DNA from: Alphaproteobacteria bacterium
GTDB taxonomy: Bacteria > Pseudomonadota > Alphaproteobacteria > UBA828
Direction of reading: 5' to 3'
Length of the DNA: 64,000 bases
NCBI GenBank assembly: GCA_022826665.1
Contig: JAJDUK010000045.1
Coordinates: 43,503-107,502, forward strand
Notes under the pieces: generated by a model
Seen by the model: only the letters and a program-made list of their open reading frames with translations
What the model was told of the DNA's origin: nothing
The model's database searches: none
Shown here: one piece after another, positions 32,053 through 42,169 of the stretch
Position numbering within the stretch: position 1 is the first letter of the stretch
Layout of the letters: each line of letters begins with the position of its first letter
Translations under genes and position numbers: made by a program

Positions 32053-33072
32053 TCAATTCTTGCTTCGGTCGACCAGCCGGGCCTCGGCGATCCACGGCAT
32101 CATCGCACGGAGCCGCTCGCCCACCTCCTCCAGCGGATGCTCGGCCGCCCGCGCGCGCATGGCCTTGAAGGAGGACTGGCCCGCGGCGTTCTCCGTCATC
32201 CACTCGGTGGTGAACCGGCCGTTCTGGATGTCCGCGAGGATCGTCTTCATGCGCTCCCGCGTCGCGTCGTCGATCACCCGGGGCCCGCGCGTGTAATCGC
32301 CGTACTCGGCGGTGTTGGAGATCGAGTAGCGCATGTTGGCGATGCCGCCCTCGTACATCAGGTCGACGATTAGCTTGACCTCGTGGAGGCACTCGAAATA
32401 GGCCATCTCGGGCGCATATCCCGCGTCCACCAGGGTCTCCCAGGCGGCGGTGATCAGGGAGGTCAGGCCGCCGCAAAGCACCACCTGCTCGCCGAAGAGA
32501 TCGGTCTCGACCTCCTCGCGGAAGCTGGTCTCGATGATGCCGGCGCGGCCGCCACCGATGCCCGACGCGTATGAAAGGCCGATCTCCTTGGCATTGCCCG
32601 AGGGATCGCGCGCCAGCGCGAGCAGGCAGGGCACGCCGCCGCCCCGCTGATATTCCGAGCGCACCGTGTGCCCCGGTCCCTTGGGCGCGACCATGAAGAC
32701 GTCGAGGTCGGGCCGGGGCTCGATCAGGCGGAAGTGGATGTTGAGCCCGTGGGCAAAGGCCAGCGCAGCGCCCTCCTTCATGGAGCCGTGCAGCACGTCG
32801 GCATAGAGCTGACGCTGAAGCTCGTCCGGGGTGAGCATCATCACGACGTCGCCGAAGCGCGCGGCCTCCTCGATGTCCATGACCGTCAGCCCGGCGGCCT
32901 CGACCTTGGCCGCGCTTGCCGAGCCCGGCCTGAGCCCCACGGCCACGTCCTCGACGCCGCTTTCCTTCAGGTTGTTCGCGTGCGCGAAGCCCTGGCTGCC
33001 GTAGCCGATGATCGAGACCTTCTTCGACTTGATCAGGTTCAGATCGGCATCGCGATCGTAATAGACCCGCAT
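32053..33072 (-). CDS. ilvC: Ketol-acid reductoisomerase
   Basis: [47 protein letters not shown]. Confidence 0.97.
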   Translation of the reverse strand: MRVYYDRDADLNLIKSKKVSIIGYGSQGFAHANNLKESGVEDVAVGLRPGSASAAKVEAAGLTVMDIEEAARFGDVVMMLTPDELQRQLYADVLHGSMKEGAALAFAHGLNIHFRLIEPRPDLDVFMVAPKGPGHTVRSEYQRGGGVPCLLALARDPSGNAKEIGLSYASGIGGGRAGIIETSFREEVETDLFGEQVVLCGGLTSLITAAWETLVDAGYAPEMAYFECLHEVKLIVDLMYEGGIANMRYSISNTAEYGDYTRGPRVIDDATRERMKTILADIQNGRFTTEWMTENAAGQSSFKAMRARAAEHPLEEVGERLRAMMPWIAEARLVDRSKN

Positions 33073-33115
33073 CCTGCTCTCCCAAGTTTGGCGTTGCGTG
33101 CGGCCCGCGGCCGCG

Positions 33116-33622
33116 TCAGATCGATTCCTTGCCGCGCGTGATCGCGACCACGCCCGTGCGCGATATCTCTGTCAGCCCGAGCGGTGTCATCAGCCGGATA
33201 AAGGCATCGATCTTGGTGCCCTTCCCGGTCATCTCGAACACGAACGAATCAATTTCGCTGTCGACCACGTGGGCGCGGAAGATGTCCGCGATCCTGAGCG
33301 ATTCGACCCGCTTCTCGCCGGTGGCGACGACCTTGATCAGCGCGAGCTCGCGCTCGATGTAGGGGCCTTCGCTGCCGAGATCGGAGACCTTGTGGATCGG
33401 TACCAGTCGGTCGAGCTGCGCCTTGATCTGCTCGATGACCATGGCCGAGCCCGAGGTCACCAGATTGATGCGCGAGAGGCGCTTGTCGTGCTCGACCTCG
33501 GCGACGGTCAGGCTCTCGATGTTGTAGCCGCGGCCCGAGAACAGCCCGATGACGCGCGCCAGCACGCCGGGCTCGTTCTCCACGAGCACGGAGAGCGTGC
33601 GGCGCTCGGCGTCGTCGCTCAC
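33116..33622 (-). CDS. ilvH: Acetolactate synthase small (regulatory) subunit
   Basis: ACT domain [33 protein letters not shown]; probable GTG start at 33622. Confidence 0.95.
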   Translation of the reverse strand: MSDDAERRTLSVLVENEPGVLARVIGLFSGRGYNIESLTVAEVEHDKRLSRINLVTSGSAMVIEQIKAQLDRLVPIHKVSDLGSEGPYIERELALIKVVATGEKRVESLRIADIFRAHVVDSEIDSFVFEMTGKGTKIDAFIRLMTPLGLTEISRTGVVAITRGKESI

Positions 33623-33738
33623 AGCCGCTCTCTCCGGGCCACCTGCGGGCGGGCGTCCCGCCGGTGCCGGCACTCAGGCATGCCGGACGGCGGCTTGGCG
33701 TTTCGCGTCATGGGTCGGTTCGATCGGCGCCCTGGGTC

Positions 33739-35532
33739 CTAGACGAGCACCATCCCGTCTTCCGAGCGCTCTTCGAGCTCGCCGTGCTCAGGCCCGAGCT
33801 TCATCTCGTAGTGCGCGGCGCCGGCCGGGATCATCGGATAGACGTTCTCTTCCTTGTCGACGAGGATGTCGGCGATCACCGGGCCCGGTGTCTCGATCAT
33901 GGCCTCGATCACGCCGTCTACCTCTTCGGGCCGGCGGGCGCGCAGGCCGGTCGCCCCGAACGATTCCGCCAGCTTCACGAAATCGGGCAGCGAATCCATG
34001 TAGCTCTCGGCGTAGCGGCCGCCGTGGAAGAACTCCTGCCACTGGCGCACCATGCCCATGTACTCGTTGTTGAGCAGGAAGGTCTTCACCGGCAGCCGGT
34101 ACTGCACCATGGTCGAAAGCTCCTGGATCGTCATGAGCAACGACGCCTCGCCGGCGATGTCGATGACGAGCGAGTCCGGATGGGCCACCTGCACGCCCAT
34201 CGCGGCGGGGAAGCCGTAGCCCATGGTGCCGAGGCCGCCCGAGGTCATCCAGCGGTTGGGCTCCTCGAACTTGAGGAACTGCGCCGCCCACATCTGGTGC
34301 TGGCCCACCTCGGTGGTGAAGTAAGAGTCCCGCCCCTTGGTGGCCTCGTAGAGCCGCTGTAGCGCGTACTGTGGCTTGATGGTGTTGCTGGAGTTCTTGT
34401 AGCGCAGGCAATCGCGCCCACGCCACTTGTCGATCTGCCGCCACCACGCCGCCACTTGGGCGCTCGGCTCCGCGCCGCTCGCCTCCCACTCGGCCAGGAT
34501 GGCGTCGAGCGCGAGACCCGCATCGCCGACCATGGCGACATCCACCGGCACGTTCTTGTTGATGGACGAGGGGTCGATGTCGATCTGCACCTTGGTCGAA
34601 CCGCGCGAAAAATCGGCGAGCCGGCCGGTGACGCGATCGTCGAAGCGCGCGCCGACCGCGATCATCAGGTCGCACTCGGCCATCGCCATGTTGGCCTCGT
34701 AGGTGCCGTGCATGCCCAGCATGCCGAGGAAGAGCGGGTCGGATCCCGGATAGCAGCCGAGCCCCATCAGCGTGTTGGTGATGGGATAGCCCGTGCGCTG
34801 CACCAAGGCCGCAAGACTCTGCGCCGCGTCGGGCCCCGCGTTGATAACCCCGCCGCCGGCGTAGAAAAGCGGGCGCTTGGCGCGCGTCAGAAGCTCGACC
34901 GTGCGCTTGACCGCGTCCGCATCGGGCGCGCGCTGCGGCCGGTAGGAACGGTGCTCCAACCCGTTGCCCGGCGCCGCGCACTCGGGGACGTAGGGCGCCT
35001 TGGCCATGACCACGTCCTTGGGCAGGTCCACGACCACGGGGCCGGGCCGGCCGGCGCTCGCAATGTAGTAGGCCTCGCGGATCACCTGGCAGAGGTTGTC
35101 GACTTCCTTGATGAGATAGTTGTGCTTCGTGCAGGGGCGGGTGATCCCCACCGTGTCGGCTTCCTGAAACGCATCGTTGCCGATCATGTGGGTCGGCACC
35201 TGCCCGGTCAGGCAGACGACGGGGATGCTGTCCATCAGCGCATCGGTGAGGCCGGTGACGCTGTTGGTAGCGCCCGGCCCTGAAGTGACCAGCACCGTGC
35301 CCACCTTGCCGGTGGAGCGCGCGTAGCCCTCGGCCGCATGGACCGCGCCCTGCTCGTGCCGCACCAGGATGTGACGCAGCTCGTTCTGCTTGAAGATGGC
35401 GTCGTAGATGGGAAGTACCGCGCCGCCGGGATAGCCGAACACGACGTCTACGCCGAGATCGACCAGCGTGCGAACGACTAGCTCGGCCCCGGTCAGCTCT
35501 GCCGGGGCGTGATCCTCGGCATCCGTTGTCAC
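33739..35532 (-). CDS. ilvB: Acetolactate synthase large (catalytic) subunit
   Basis: ThDP enzyme: VFGYPGGAVLPIYDAI, RHEQGAVHAAEGYARSTGKVG, MTSGGLGTMGYGFPAAMG; probable GTG start at 35532. Confidence 0.96.
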   Translation of the reverse strand: MTTDAEDHAPAELTGAELVVRTLVDLGVDVVFGYPGGAVLPIYDAIFKQNELRHILVRHEQGAVHAAEGYARSTGKVGTVLVTSGPGATNSVTGLTDALMDSIPVVCLTGQVPTHMIGNDAFQEADTVGITRPCTKHNYLIKEVDNLCQVIREAYYIASAGRPGPVVVDLPKDVVMAKAPYVPECAAPGNGLEHRSYRPQRAPDADAVKRTVELLTRAKRPLFYAGGGVINAGPDAAQSLAALVQRTGYPITNTLMGLGCYPGSDPLFLGMLGMHGTYEANMAMAECDLMIAVGARFDDRVTGRLADFSRGSTKVQIDIDPSSINKNVPVDVAMVGDAGLALDAILAEWEASGAEPSAQVAAWWRQIDKWRGRDCLRYKNSSNTIKPQYALQRLYEATKGRDSYFTTEVGQHQMWAAQFLKFEEPNRWMTSGGLGTMGYGFPAAMGVQVAHPDSLVIDIAGEASLLMTIQELSTMVQYRLPVKTFLLNNEYMGMVRQWQEFFHGGRYAESYMDSLPDFVKLAESFGATGLRARRPEEVDGVIEAMIETPGPVIADILVDKEENVYPMIPAGAAHYEMKLGPEHGELEERSEDGMVLV

Positions 35533-35650
35533 GGCGATCTCCCTTCCGCACAAGCGCGAGCGACCCACCCTTGCGGCAGGGTCGGCCGACCAGCGCTGGC
35601 ACGCCTTACGGCGCGCCCGTCTTCGGAGGGCGGACAGTAGTCCTTCGCCC

Positions 35651-36592
35651 TCAGCCGGTCAATAGCAGGCGTTCGACGAGGGCAAGAGATTCCCGTTTCG
35701 ATTCCGCGCGATAACGGTCCGGCATACGGACGTCGCCCGGCATCTGGGTGCGGAACCAGGTGGTCTGGCGCTTGGCATAACGGCGCGTCGCCTGCCGGCC
35801 GAGCTCGATCGCCCGCTCCAGCGTGGTGACGCCGCTCAGGTGATCGAGGAGAACGCGGACGCCGACCGCCTTCATCACCGGCAGCCTGGGATCGAGCCCG
35901 CGGGCCTTGAGGCGTGCCGCCTCGTCCAGCGCGCCCGCCGCCATCATGTGCTCGAAACGCTCGTTGCAGGCGTCGTAAAGCGCATCGCGCGGCGGTTCGA
36001 GGACGAGCACGGCCGCGTGGCCTGTGTAGCGATCGTGCTGCTTCGCCTGCCACGCGAGCAGCGAGCGCCCAGTGGCCTCGATCACCTCGTAGGCCCGCAT
36101 CACGCGCTGGCTGTCGCCGGGTTCGAGCCGCACGGCCGCCTCCGGGTCGCGGGCAGCGAGGCGCGCGTGAAGGCCGGCGCTGCCCTCGCGCTCGTAGAGC
36201 GTGCGCGCCGCCTCGCGCACGGCCTCGGGAATCCTCGGGACCGGCGCCAGGCCTTCGAGCAGCGCCCGCAGGTAAAGCCCTGTTCCGCCAACCAGAATGG
36301 GCAGCGCGCCATCGCCCTGCGCGCGCTCGATTTCCGCCATCGCCAGAGCGCGCCAGCGGCCGGCCGAGCAGCGCTCGGCCCCGTCGAGCACGCCATAGAG
36401 CCGGTGCGGCGCACGGGCGCGGAGCTCCTCATCCGGCCACGAGGTCAGGATTGGCAGATCGCGGTAGAGCTGCATGCTGTCGGCGTTGACGACCACGCCG
36501 CCGAAGCGCTCGGCGGCGTCGGCCGCGAGTGCCGACTTGCCGCTCGCTGTCGGGCCGCCGATCACCAGGATCGTAGGGGGGCCCTCGGCCAT
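35651..36592 (-). CDS. miaA: tRNA dimethylallyltransferase MiaA
   Basis: ILVIGGPTASGKSALAADAAERFGGVVVNADSMQLYRDL, ILVGGTGLYLRALLEG, TTWFRTQM. Confidence 0.96.
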   Translation of the reverse strand: MAEGPPTILVIGGPTASGKSALAADAAERFGGVVVNADSMQLYRDLPILTSWPDEELRARAPHRLYGVLDGAERCSAGRWRALAMAEIERAQGDGALPILVGGTGLYLRALLEGLAPVPRIPEAVREAARTLYEREGSAGLHARLAARDPEAAVRLEPGDSQRVMRAYEVIEATGRSLLAWQAKQHDRYTGHAAVLVLEPPRDALYDACNERFEHMMAAGALDEAARLKARGLDPRLPVMKAVGVRVLLDHLSGVTTLERAIELGRQATRRYAKRQTTWFRTQMPGDVRMPDRYRAESKRESLALVERLLLTG

Positions 36593-36609
36593 AGCGTCGT
36601 CATCTGCCT

Positions 36610-37842
36610 TCAGGACGTGAGCAGCGAGACCAGTCCGTCGGCGAGCTTGGGCTCGAACCAGGTGGTTTTCGGCGGCAGGATCGCGCTGGCGTCGGCGACC
36701 GCCATGAGATCATTCACCGAGGTCGGATGGAGCGAGAAGGCGACCGTCGCCGCGCCGCTGTCGACCGCCGCCGCGAGTGCGTCGATCCCGCGCCCACCGC
36801 CAACGAAGTCGATCCGCTCATCGAGCCTGGGATCGACGATACCGAGGATTGGCCCGAGAACCAGGCGCGCCAGCAGCGAAACGTCGAGACGGTTGACCAC
36901 CGGGCCACCCGCTGGCGCCGGGCCCTCGGCCGCGAGCCGGTACCAGCGGCCCTCGACATACATGCCGAATTGCGCCGGCGTCGCGGGCTCCACCGGCCCG
37001 TCCGCCGGCTCGCAGCGCAGCGCCTTGCCGATCTCGCCGAGGAATCCTGCCGGCGTGAGCCCGTTCAGGCCCTGCACGATCCGGTGATAGCCGAGAATCC
37101 GCACCTCGTCGGCGGGGAAGCTCACCGTCAACAGGCGGCCGGCAGCTTCTCCCGTCCCCGCTCCCATCGCCTGGGCCGCCATCTGCGCGGCGGCGGCGCG
37201 GTGGTGACCGTCGGCGATGTAGAGCGCGCCGATCCGGTCGAATTGCGCTGTCAGCGCGTCGATCTCGTCCGCACCGTCGATGGACCTGAGCGTGTGGGTC
37301 ACCGTGCCGTCGAGCACGGCGCGGCAGAGCGGCGGCCCCGCGCAGGCCGCAGCGAGCAGGCGGCGAACCTCTTCGTCCGGCCGGTGAATCGTGAGGACGG
37401 GGCCGGTCTGCGCGCCAAGCGCCGCGATGTGCCTAGCCCGGTCTTCTACTTTAGTCGGCCGGGTCAACTCGTGCCGCTTAACCGCGCCCTCCTCGTAGGC
37501 GGCGAGCGAAGCTGCCGCCACGAGCCCGGTCTGCGTGCGCCCGGCCACCTCCATGCGATAGGCGTAGAAGCGGGGGACGGCGTCGCGGATCAGGACTCCG
37601 CTCTCGGTCATCCGCGCGAAGCCCGCCGCAGCCCCCTCGTAAAGTTCAGGCGCGCCGGGCGGTGTCTCGGGCGGGAGGTCGATCTCCGGCCGGGAGACGT
37701 GGAGGAAGCTCCACGGCCGGCCCTGAGCCGCGGCGCGGGCCTCTTCCGTCGACATCACGTCGTAGGGCGGCGCCGCCACCGCATCGGCATGCTCCGGGGC
37801 CGCGCGAAGCCCCGCGAAGGGGGCGAGCAGCCGCTCGGTCAT
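36610..37842 (-). CDS. DUF1015 family protein
   Basis: FAGLRAAPEHADAVAAPPYDVMSTEEA, YIADGHHRAAAA. Confidence 0.9.
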   Translation of the reverse strand: MTERLLAPFAGLRAAPEHADAVAAPPYDVMSTEEARAAAQGRPWSFLHVSRPEIDLPPETPPGAPELYEGAAAGFARMTESGVLIRDAVPRFYAYRMEVAGRTQTGLVAAASLAAYEEGAVKRHELTRPTKVEDRARHIAALGAQTGPVLTIHRPDEEVRRLLAAACAGPPLCRAVLDGTVTHTLRSIDGADEIDALTAQFDRIGALYIADGHHRAAAAQMAAQAMGAGTGEAAGRLLTVSFPADEVRILGYHRIVQGLNGLTPAGFLGEIGKALRCEPADGPVEPATPAQFGMYVEGRWYRLAAEGPAPAGGPVVNRLDVSLLARLVLGPILGIVDPRLDERIDFVGGGRGIDALAAAVDSGAATVAFSLHPTSVNDLMAVADASAILPPKTTWFEPKLADGLVSLLTS

Positions 37843-37867
37843 CTCCTCCCCTTCCCCGCCGCAGCCT

Positions 37868-38062
37868 TTAGTTGACGAGCCACACCAGCAGGAGGCCGGT
37901 CAGAGCCGCGCCCATGCCGATGGCGCGTATCCGACCCGAAGGCTGGGCGAGCACGCGCTGAATGCTGCGCCGCATGGCCTCCGGGAACAGCGCGTAGAGC
38001 CCGCCCTCGATAACGAATATCAATCCGATCGCGGTCAGGAATGCGGTGAGACCGTCGCTCAT
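37868..38062 (-). CDS. DUF2065 family small membrane protein (YjeT-like)
   Basis: MSDGLTAFLTAIGLIFVIEGGLYALFPEAMRRSIQRVLAQPSGRIRAIGMG…; adjacent to hflC. Confidence 0.85.
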   Translation of the reverse strand: MSDGLTAFLTAIGLIFVIEGGLYALFPEAMRRSIQRVLAQPSGRIRAIGMGAALTGLLLVWLVN

Positions 38063-38121
38063 GGTCGGATCGTGGTAAGCGGCCGTGGGTCGGCCGTGCG
38101 CCGGGCCGCGGCCCGGCGGCG

Positions 38122-39036
38122 TCATTGCGTCGCTGCAGGGGCGGGTGCCCGGGGCGACACGATATCGTCGAAGAAACGGAAGAACTCGCTATCCGGCGAC
38201 AGGACCATGCTGGTGTCATTATCGCCAAGGGATTCGCGATAAGCCTGCATGGTCCGATAGAAGGCGTAGAATTCGGGATCGCGCCCGTACGCGTCGCGCG
38301 AGATGCGGAGCGCCTCTTCGTCGCCCTCGCCGCGCAACGTCTGGGCCTCGCGCTCGGCTTCCGCGAGGATGACCACGCGCTCGCGATCGGCGCGGGAGCG
38401 GATGCGCTGCGATTCCTCCTCACCCTGGGCCCTGAACTCCTTGGCCTCGCGTTCACGCTCGGTCTGCATGCGCTGATAGACGGCCTGGCTGTTTTCCTCG
38501 GGCAAGTCGGCACGGCGGATGCGCACGTCGATTACATCCACGCCGAAACCGGTGGATTGCCGGTTCACCTGGTCCCTGATCTCGGTCATCAACTGCGCAC
38601 GTTCGCCCGAGAGCACGGTGATCAGCTCGACCGTACCCAAGACCTGCCTCGTGCTGGCGTTGAGGATCGCGCCAAGCCTGGCGCGCGCGATCGCCTCGTT
38701 GCCGACGGACTGGAAGAATTTCAGCGGATCGATGATCCGGTAGCGGATGAAGGCGTCCACCACCAGACGCTTCTGGTCGCCGAGGATCATCTCCTCCGCC
38801 GGCGCGTTGAAGTCCAGTACGCGTTTCTCGAAATACTCGACGTTCTGGACGAAAGGTGTCTTGAAGCGCAGCCCCGGCTCGTCCGAGCCCCACTGGTTCA
38901 CCACCTTGATGGGCTCACCGAGCTGGAGGAGGATCGCCTGCTCGTCCTCGCGCACCTTGTAGGTGGAGATCAGAATCAGGATGATCGCCACGAGGATGAC
39001 CGCGGCGGCGATGATGAACTTGACCCGGGTACTCAT
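38122..39036 (-). CDS. hflC: FtsH modulator HflC
   Basis: SPFH protein: YKVREDEQAILLQLGEPIKVVN…GLRFKTPFVQNVEYFEKRVLDFN. Confidence 0.94.
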   Translation of the reverse strand: MSTRVKFIIAAAVILVAIILILISTYKVREDEQAILLQLGEPIKVVNQWGSDEPGLRFKTPFVQNVEYFEKRVLDFNAPAEEMILGDQKRLVVDAFIRYRIIDPLKFFQSVGNEAIARARLGAILNASTRQVLGTVELITVLSGERAQLMTEIRDQVNRQSTGFGVDVIDVRIRRADLPEENSQAVYQRMQTEREREAKEFRAQGEEESQRIRSRADRERVVILAEAEREAQTLRGEGDEEALRISRDAYGRDPEFYAFYRTMQAYRESLGDNDTSMVLSPDSEFFRFFDDIVSPRAPAPAATQ

Positions 39037-39039
39037 GGT

Positions 39040-40173
39040 CTATTGTGCGCCCGTATCGTTCTGCCGGCGCTGCAACTCGGGCAGGGGCAGGTAGGGAACG
39101 ACTCCGCCGGCTCCTTGGGCCGAGGAATCGATGAGAACCTTGTCGATCCCGCCGAGCACCTCCTCCATCGTCTCCAGGTACATGCGGCGGCGGACGACAT
39201 CCGTGTTCTGCGCATACTCGCCGTAGACCGAGAGGAAGCGCGCCGCCTCACCCTGGGCCTTGGCGACCACCTCTTCCTTGTAGGCCGTGCCCTCCTGCAC
39301 GAGACGCTCGGCTGCGCCGCGCGCACGCGGGATGATGTCGTTGCGGTAGGCCTCGGCCTCGTTCTTGGCCCGCTCCTGGTCGGCGCGCGCCGCCTGCACG
39401 TCGCGGAAGGCCGCGATCACGGCTTCCGGCGGCGCGATGTCCTGCGGCTCGACCTGGGTGATCTCGATGCCGGCGCCGTAGTAGTCGAGGATCTGCTGCG
39501 TGAGCTGGTGAGTCTGTTGCGCCAGCAACAGGCGTTCCTCGGCGAGCGCGGACTGCAGGCGGGACTTGCCGATCACCTCGCGCATCGCGCTCTCGGCCGC
39601 GTCCTTCACTGTGCGCTCCGGCGCCTGGATGTTGAACAGGAATTGCCCGGCATCGCGGATGCGCCAGAAGACGGTGAACTTCACGTCGATGATGTTCTCG
39701 TCGCCGGTGAGCATCAGGCTCTCGTCCGGCACTGCCCGCGTGAACGCCCCCCGCTGGGAATCGACCAGGGTCCGGTAGCCGATCTCGGCCCGGTTGATCT
39801 TCGTCACCTTGGGCCTGATGACGGTCTCGAAGGGCCAAGGCAGGTGGTAGTTGAGGCCCGGCTGGGTGGTCTTGGTCCACTCGCCCCAGCGCAGCACCAC
39901 GCCCTGCTCGTCGGGCTCGACCCGGTAGAAGCCGGTCAGCAGCCAGATACCGATGGCGACGAGGAGCAACAGGATGAGCCCGCGGCTACCGCGTAGCCCG
40001 GGCATCCATCTGCGGAAGCGATCCTGGCCGCGCCGCAACATCTCTTCGAGGTCGGGCGGTGGAGGTTGCCCACCACCACGCCGGCCGCCGCCGCCCGGCG
40101 AGCGTCCCCACGGGCCGCTGTTGCCGCCGCCGCTTTGCCAGCCGCCCCCGCCTCCTTGGCTAGACCAGGGCAT
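39040..40173 (-). CDS. hflK: FtsH modulator HflK
   Basis: Gly-rich N-terminus then SPFH domain (GFYRVEPDEQGVVLRWGEWTKTTQPGLNYHLPWPFE). Confidence 0.95.
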   Translation of the reverse strand: MPWSSQGGGGGWQSGGGNSGPWGRSPGGGGRRGGGQPPPPDLEEMLRRGQDRFRRWMPGLRGSRGLILLLLVAIGIWLLTGFYRVEPDEQGVVLRWGEWTKTTQPGLNYHLPWPFETVIRPKVTKINRAEIGYRTLVDSQRGAFTRAVPDESLMLTGDENIIDVKFTVFWRIRDAGQFLFNIQAPERTVKDAAESAMREVIGKSRLQSALAEERLLLAQQTHQLTQQILDYYGAGIEITQVEPQDIAPPEAVIAAFRDVQAARADQERAKNEAEAYRNDIIPRARGAAERLVQEGTAYKEEVVAKAQGEAARFLSVYGEYAQNTDVVRRRMYLETMEEVLGGIDKVLIDSSAQGAGGVVPYLPLPELQRRQNDTGAQ

Positions 40174-40304
40174 GGACCAGCCTTTCTCCCAAGGCTTTGC
40201 ATGTCGTCATGGGCGCCTTATAAGTCATGCGGTTGCGGCACGCAACGACGCGCGCACGTTTCTGCTGTCGCGTCTTGCCGTGACCCCCCGGTCGGAGTGG
40301 AACG

Positions 40305-41468
40305 ATGGCGTCGGTCACCAAGGATCAGGTTCTGGCGGCGCTCGCTGACGTCCTGGACCCGGACAGCGGACAGAGCGTCGTCGCGAGCGGCCTCATCAGC
40401 GGAGTCGTTGTGAGAGACGGCAACGTGGGCTTCGCGCTGGAGGTCGACCCGGACCAGGGCGCGGCGAAGGAGCCGCTGCGAAAGGCCTGTGAGACTGCGG
40501 TGGAGCGGCTCTCCGGCGTGCTCTCGGTGACGGCCGTGCTCACCGCCGAGCGACCGGCGGGCGGCCAGGCGCAGGGACAGGGCCGCGGTCATTCGCATGG
40601 CCACGGCCACGGTCACGCCCACGGCGGGCAGGCCCAGGCGCGGGCGCCACAGGCCGATCAGCTCCTGCCAGGGGTGAAGAGCGTCATCGCCATCGCCTCA
40701 GGCAAGGGCGGAGTCGGCAAGTCGACCACCGCCGTCAATCTCGCCACCGCCATGGCCGCCCAGAACGTTCGAGTCGGTTTGCTCGACTGCGACATCTACG
40801 GCCCCTCGATCCCGCGCATGCTCAATCTCAGCGGCCAGCCGGAGATGGTGGGCGAGCGGACGCTCCGCCCCATGGCGAACTACGGCATCAAGTGCATGTC
40901 CATCGGCTTCCTGGTCGCAGAGGACACCGCCATGATCTGGCGCGGGCCCATGGTCATGCAGGCGCTGGAGCAGATGATGCGGGACGTCGACTGGGGCGAG
41001 CTCGACGTGCTGCTCTGCGACCTGCCGCCCGGCACCGGCGATGCGCAGCTCACCATGGCGCAGCGGGTGCCGCTCACCGGCGCGGTCATCGTCTCCACCC
41101 CGCAGGATATCGCCCTGCTCGACGTGACCCGGGGCATCAACATGTTCCAGCAGGTGAACGTGCCGATCTTCGGGGTCGTCGAGAACATGAGCTACTACAT
41201 CTGCCCCGCATGCGGCCACCGGGCCGAGGTCTTCCACCATGGCGGCGCGCGCGAGACCGCGCAGCGGCTCGGCGTGGACTTTCTGGGCGAGATTCCGCTC
41301 GACCTCGAGATCAGGACGACATCGGATTCGGGCCGGCCGATCGTGGTCACCCAGCCCGAGAGCCCCCACGCCGACTCCTATCGGCGGATCGCCGCCGGCC
41401 TCATCGACAAGGCGAGCGCGGCGGTGGGCGGCGCCGGGCGCGCGCAGCCCCGCATCGTCATGATGTGA
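40305..41468 (+). CDS. mrp: Mrp/ApbC (NBP35-family) Fe-S cluster carrier ATPase with His-rich interdomain linker
   Basis: DUF59/MIP18-like N-domain, IASGKGGVGKSTTAVNLA deviant Walker A, ENMSYYICPACGH. Confidence 0.95.
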   Translation: MASVTKDQVLAALADVLDPDSGQSVVASGLISGVVVRDGNVGFALEVDPDQGAAKEPLRKACETAVERLSGVLSVTAVLTAERPAGGQAQGQGRGHSHGHGHGHAHGGQAQARAPQADQLLPGVKSVIAIASGKGGVGKSTTAVNLATAMAAQNVRVGLLDCDIYGPSIPRMLNLSGQPEMVGERTLRPMANYGIKCMSIGFLVAEDTAMIWRGPMVMQALEQMMRDVDWGELDVLLCDLPPGTGDAQLTMAQRVPLTGAVIVSTPQDIALLDVTRGINMFQQVNVPIFGVVENMSYYICPACGHRAEVFHHGGARETAQRLGVDFLGEIPLDLEIRTTSDSGRPIVVTQPESPHADSYRRIAAGLIDKASAAVGGAGRAQPRIVMM

Positions 41469-41480
41469 GCGCCCCCGCCG

Positions 41481-42167
41481 ATGACGCGCAGGCGGATCGA
41501 CGACGTGCTTTCGGCTCTAACACTTCGTTCAGGGCGCAGGCGCTGGATCGGCGCTGGCCTCGTTGCCCTTCTTCTTCTCGCTCTTGCAGTGGCCGGATGC
41601 ACGCCCTCGGTTCCTGATCGCCAGCAGGATCTTTGCGCGGTCTTCCATCAGCATCCCGACTGGTACGACTACGCGCGCGAGGCGGAGAAGACGTGGGACG
41701 TGCCGGTTCACATTCTCATGGCCTTCGTGCATCACGAATCGAGCTTCCGGAGCGACGCGCGGCCGCCCCGCAAGTACATCCTCTGGTTCATCCCGTGGGG
41801 CCGGGTGTCGTCGGCCAAGGGATACGCCCAGGCGCAGGACCCGGCCTGGGAGGACTACACGAACGAGCGCGGCTCTTTCTGGCGCAGCCGCTCGGACATG
41901 GAGGACGCCCTCGACTTCATCGGCTGGTACAACCACGGGACGGCGCGCGAACTCGGTATCGCCAAGACCGACGCGCGCAACCTCTATCTCGCCTACCACG
42001 AAGGACGCGCCGGCTACCGGCGCGGCTCCTGGAAAGAAAAGCCTGCGTTGCAACGCATCGCGACGCGCGTGGCCGAGACGGCCAGCCGCTACGAAGCCCA
42101 GCTCAAGCGCTGCGAATCAGAATTCCGCTGCGATTCCTGGTGGGAAGTCTGGCCCCTCTGTAGCTGA
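41481..42167 (+). CDS. Lipoprotein with lysozyme-like / SLT transglycosylase-like domain
   Basis: Lipobox-like LALAVAGC; AFVHHESSFRSDARPP…AKGYAQAQDPAWEDY; no family name recognised with certainty. Confidence 0.75.
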   Translation: MTRRRIDDVLSALTLRSGRRRWIGAGLVALLLLALAVAGCTPSVPDRQQDLCAVFHQHPDWYDYAREAEKTWDVPVHILMAFVHHESSFRSDARPPRKYILWFIPWGRVSSAKGYAQAQDPAWEDYTNERGSFWRSRSDMEDALDFIGWYNHGTARELGIAKTDARNLYLAYHEGRAGYRRGSWKEKPALQRIATRVAETASRYEAQLKRCESEFRCDSWWEVWPLCS

Positions 42168-42169
42168 GG

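Noticed and set aside
33788-35602. 604-aa - strand ORF
   Set aside because: Alternative frame of ilvB; repetitive Arg/Gly-rich translation typical of a GC-rich shifted frame
35533-35650. Palindromes (GGTCGGCCGACC, CCAGCGCTGG) upstream of ilvB considered as an attenuator
   Set aside because: Short GC palindromes are expected in such GC-rich DNA; no leader peptide or T-tract
38125-39996. 623-aa + strand ORF
   Set aside because: Antisense to hflC and hflK, both confidently identified
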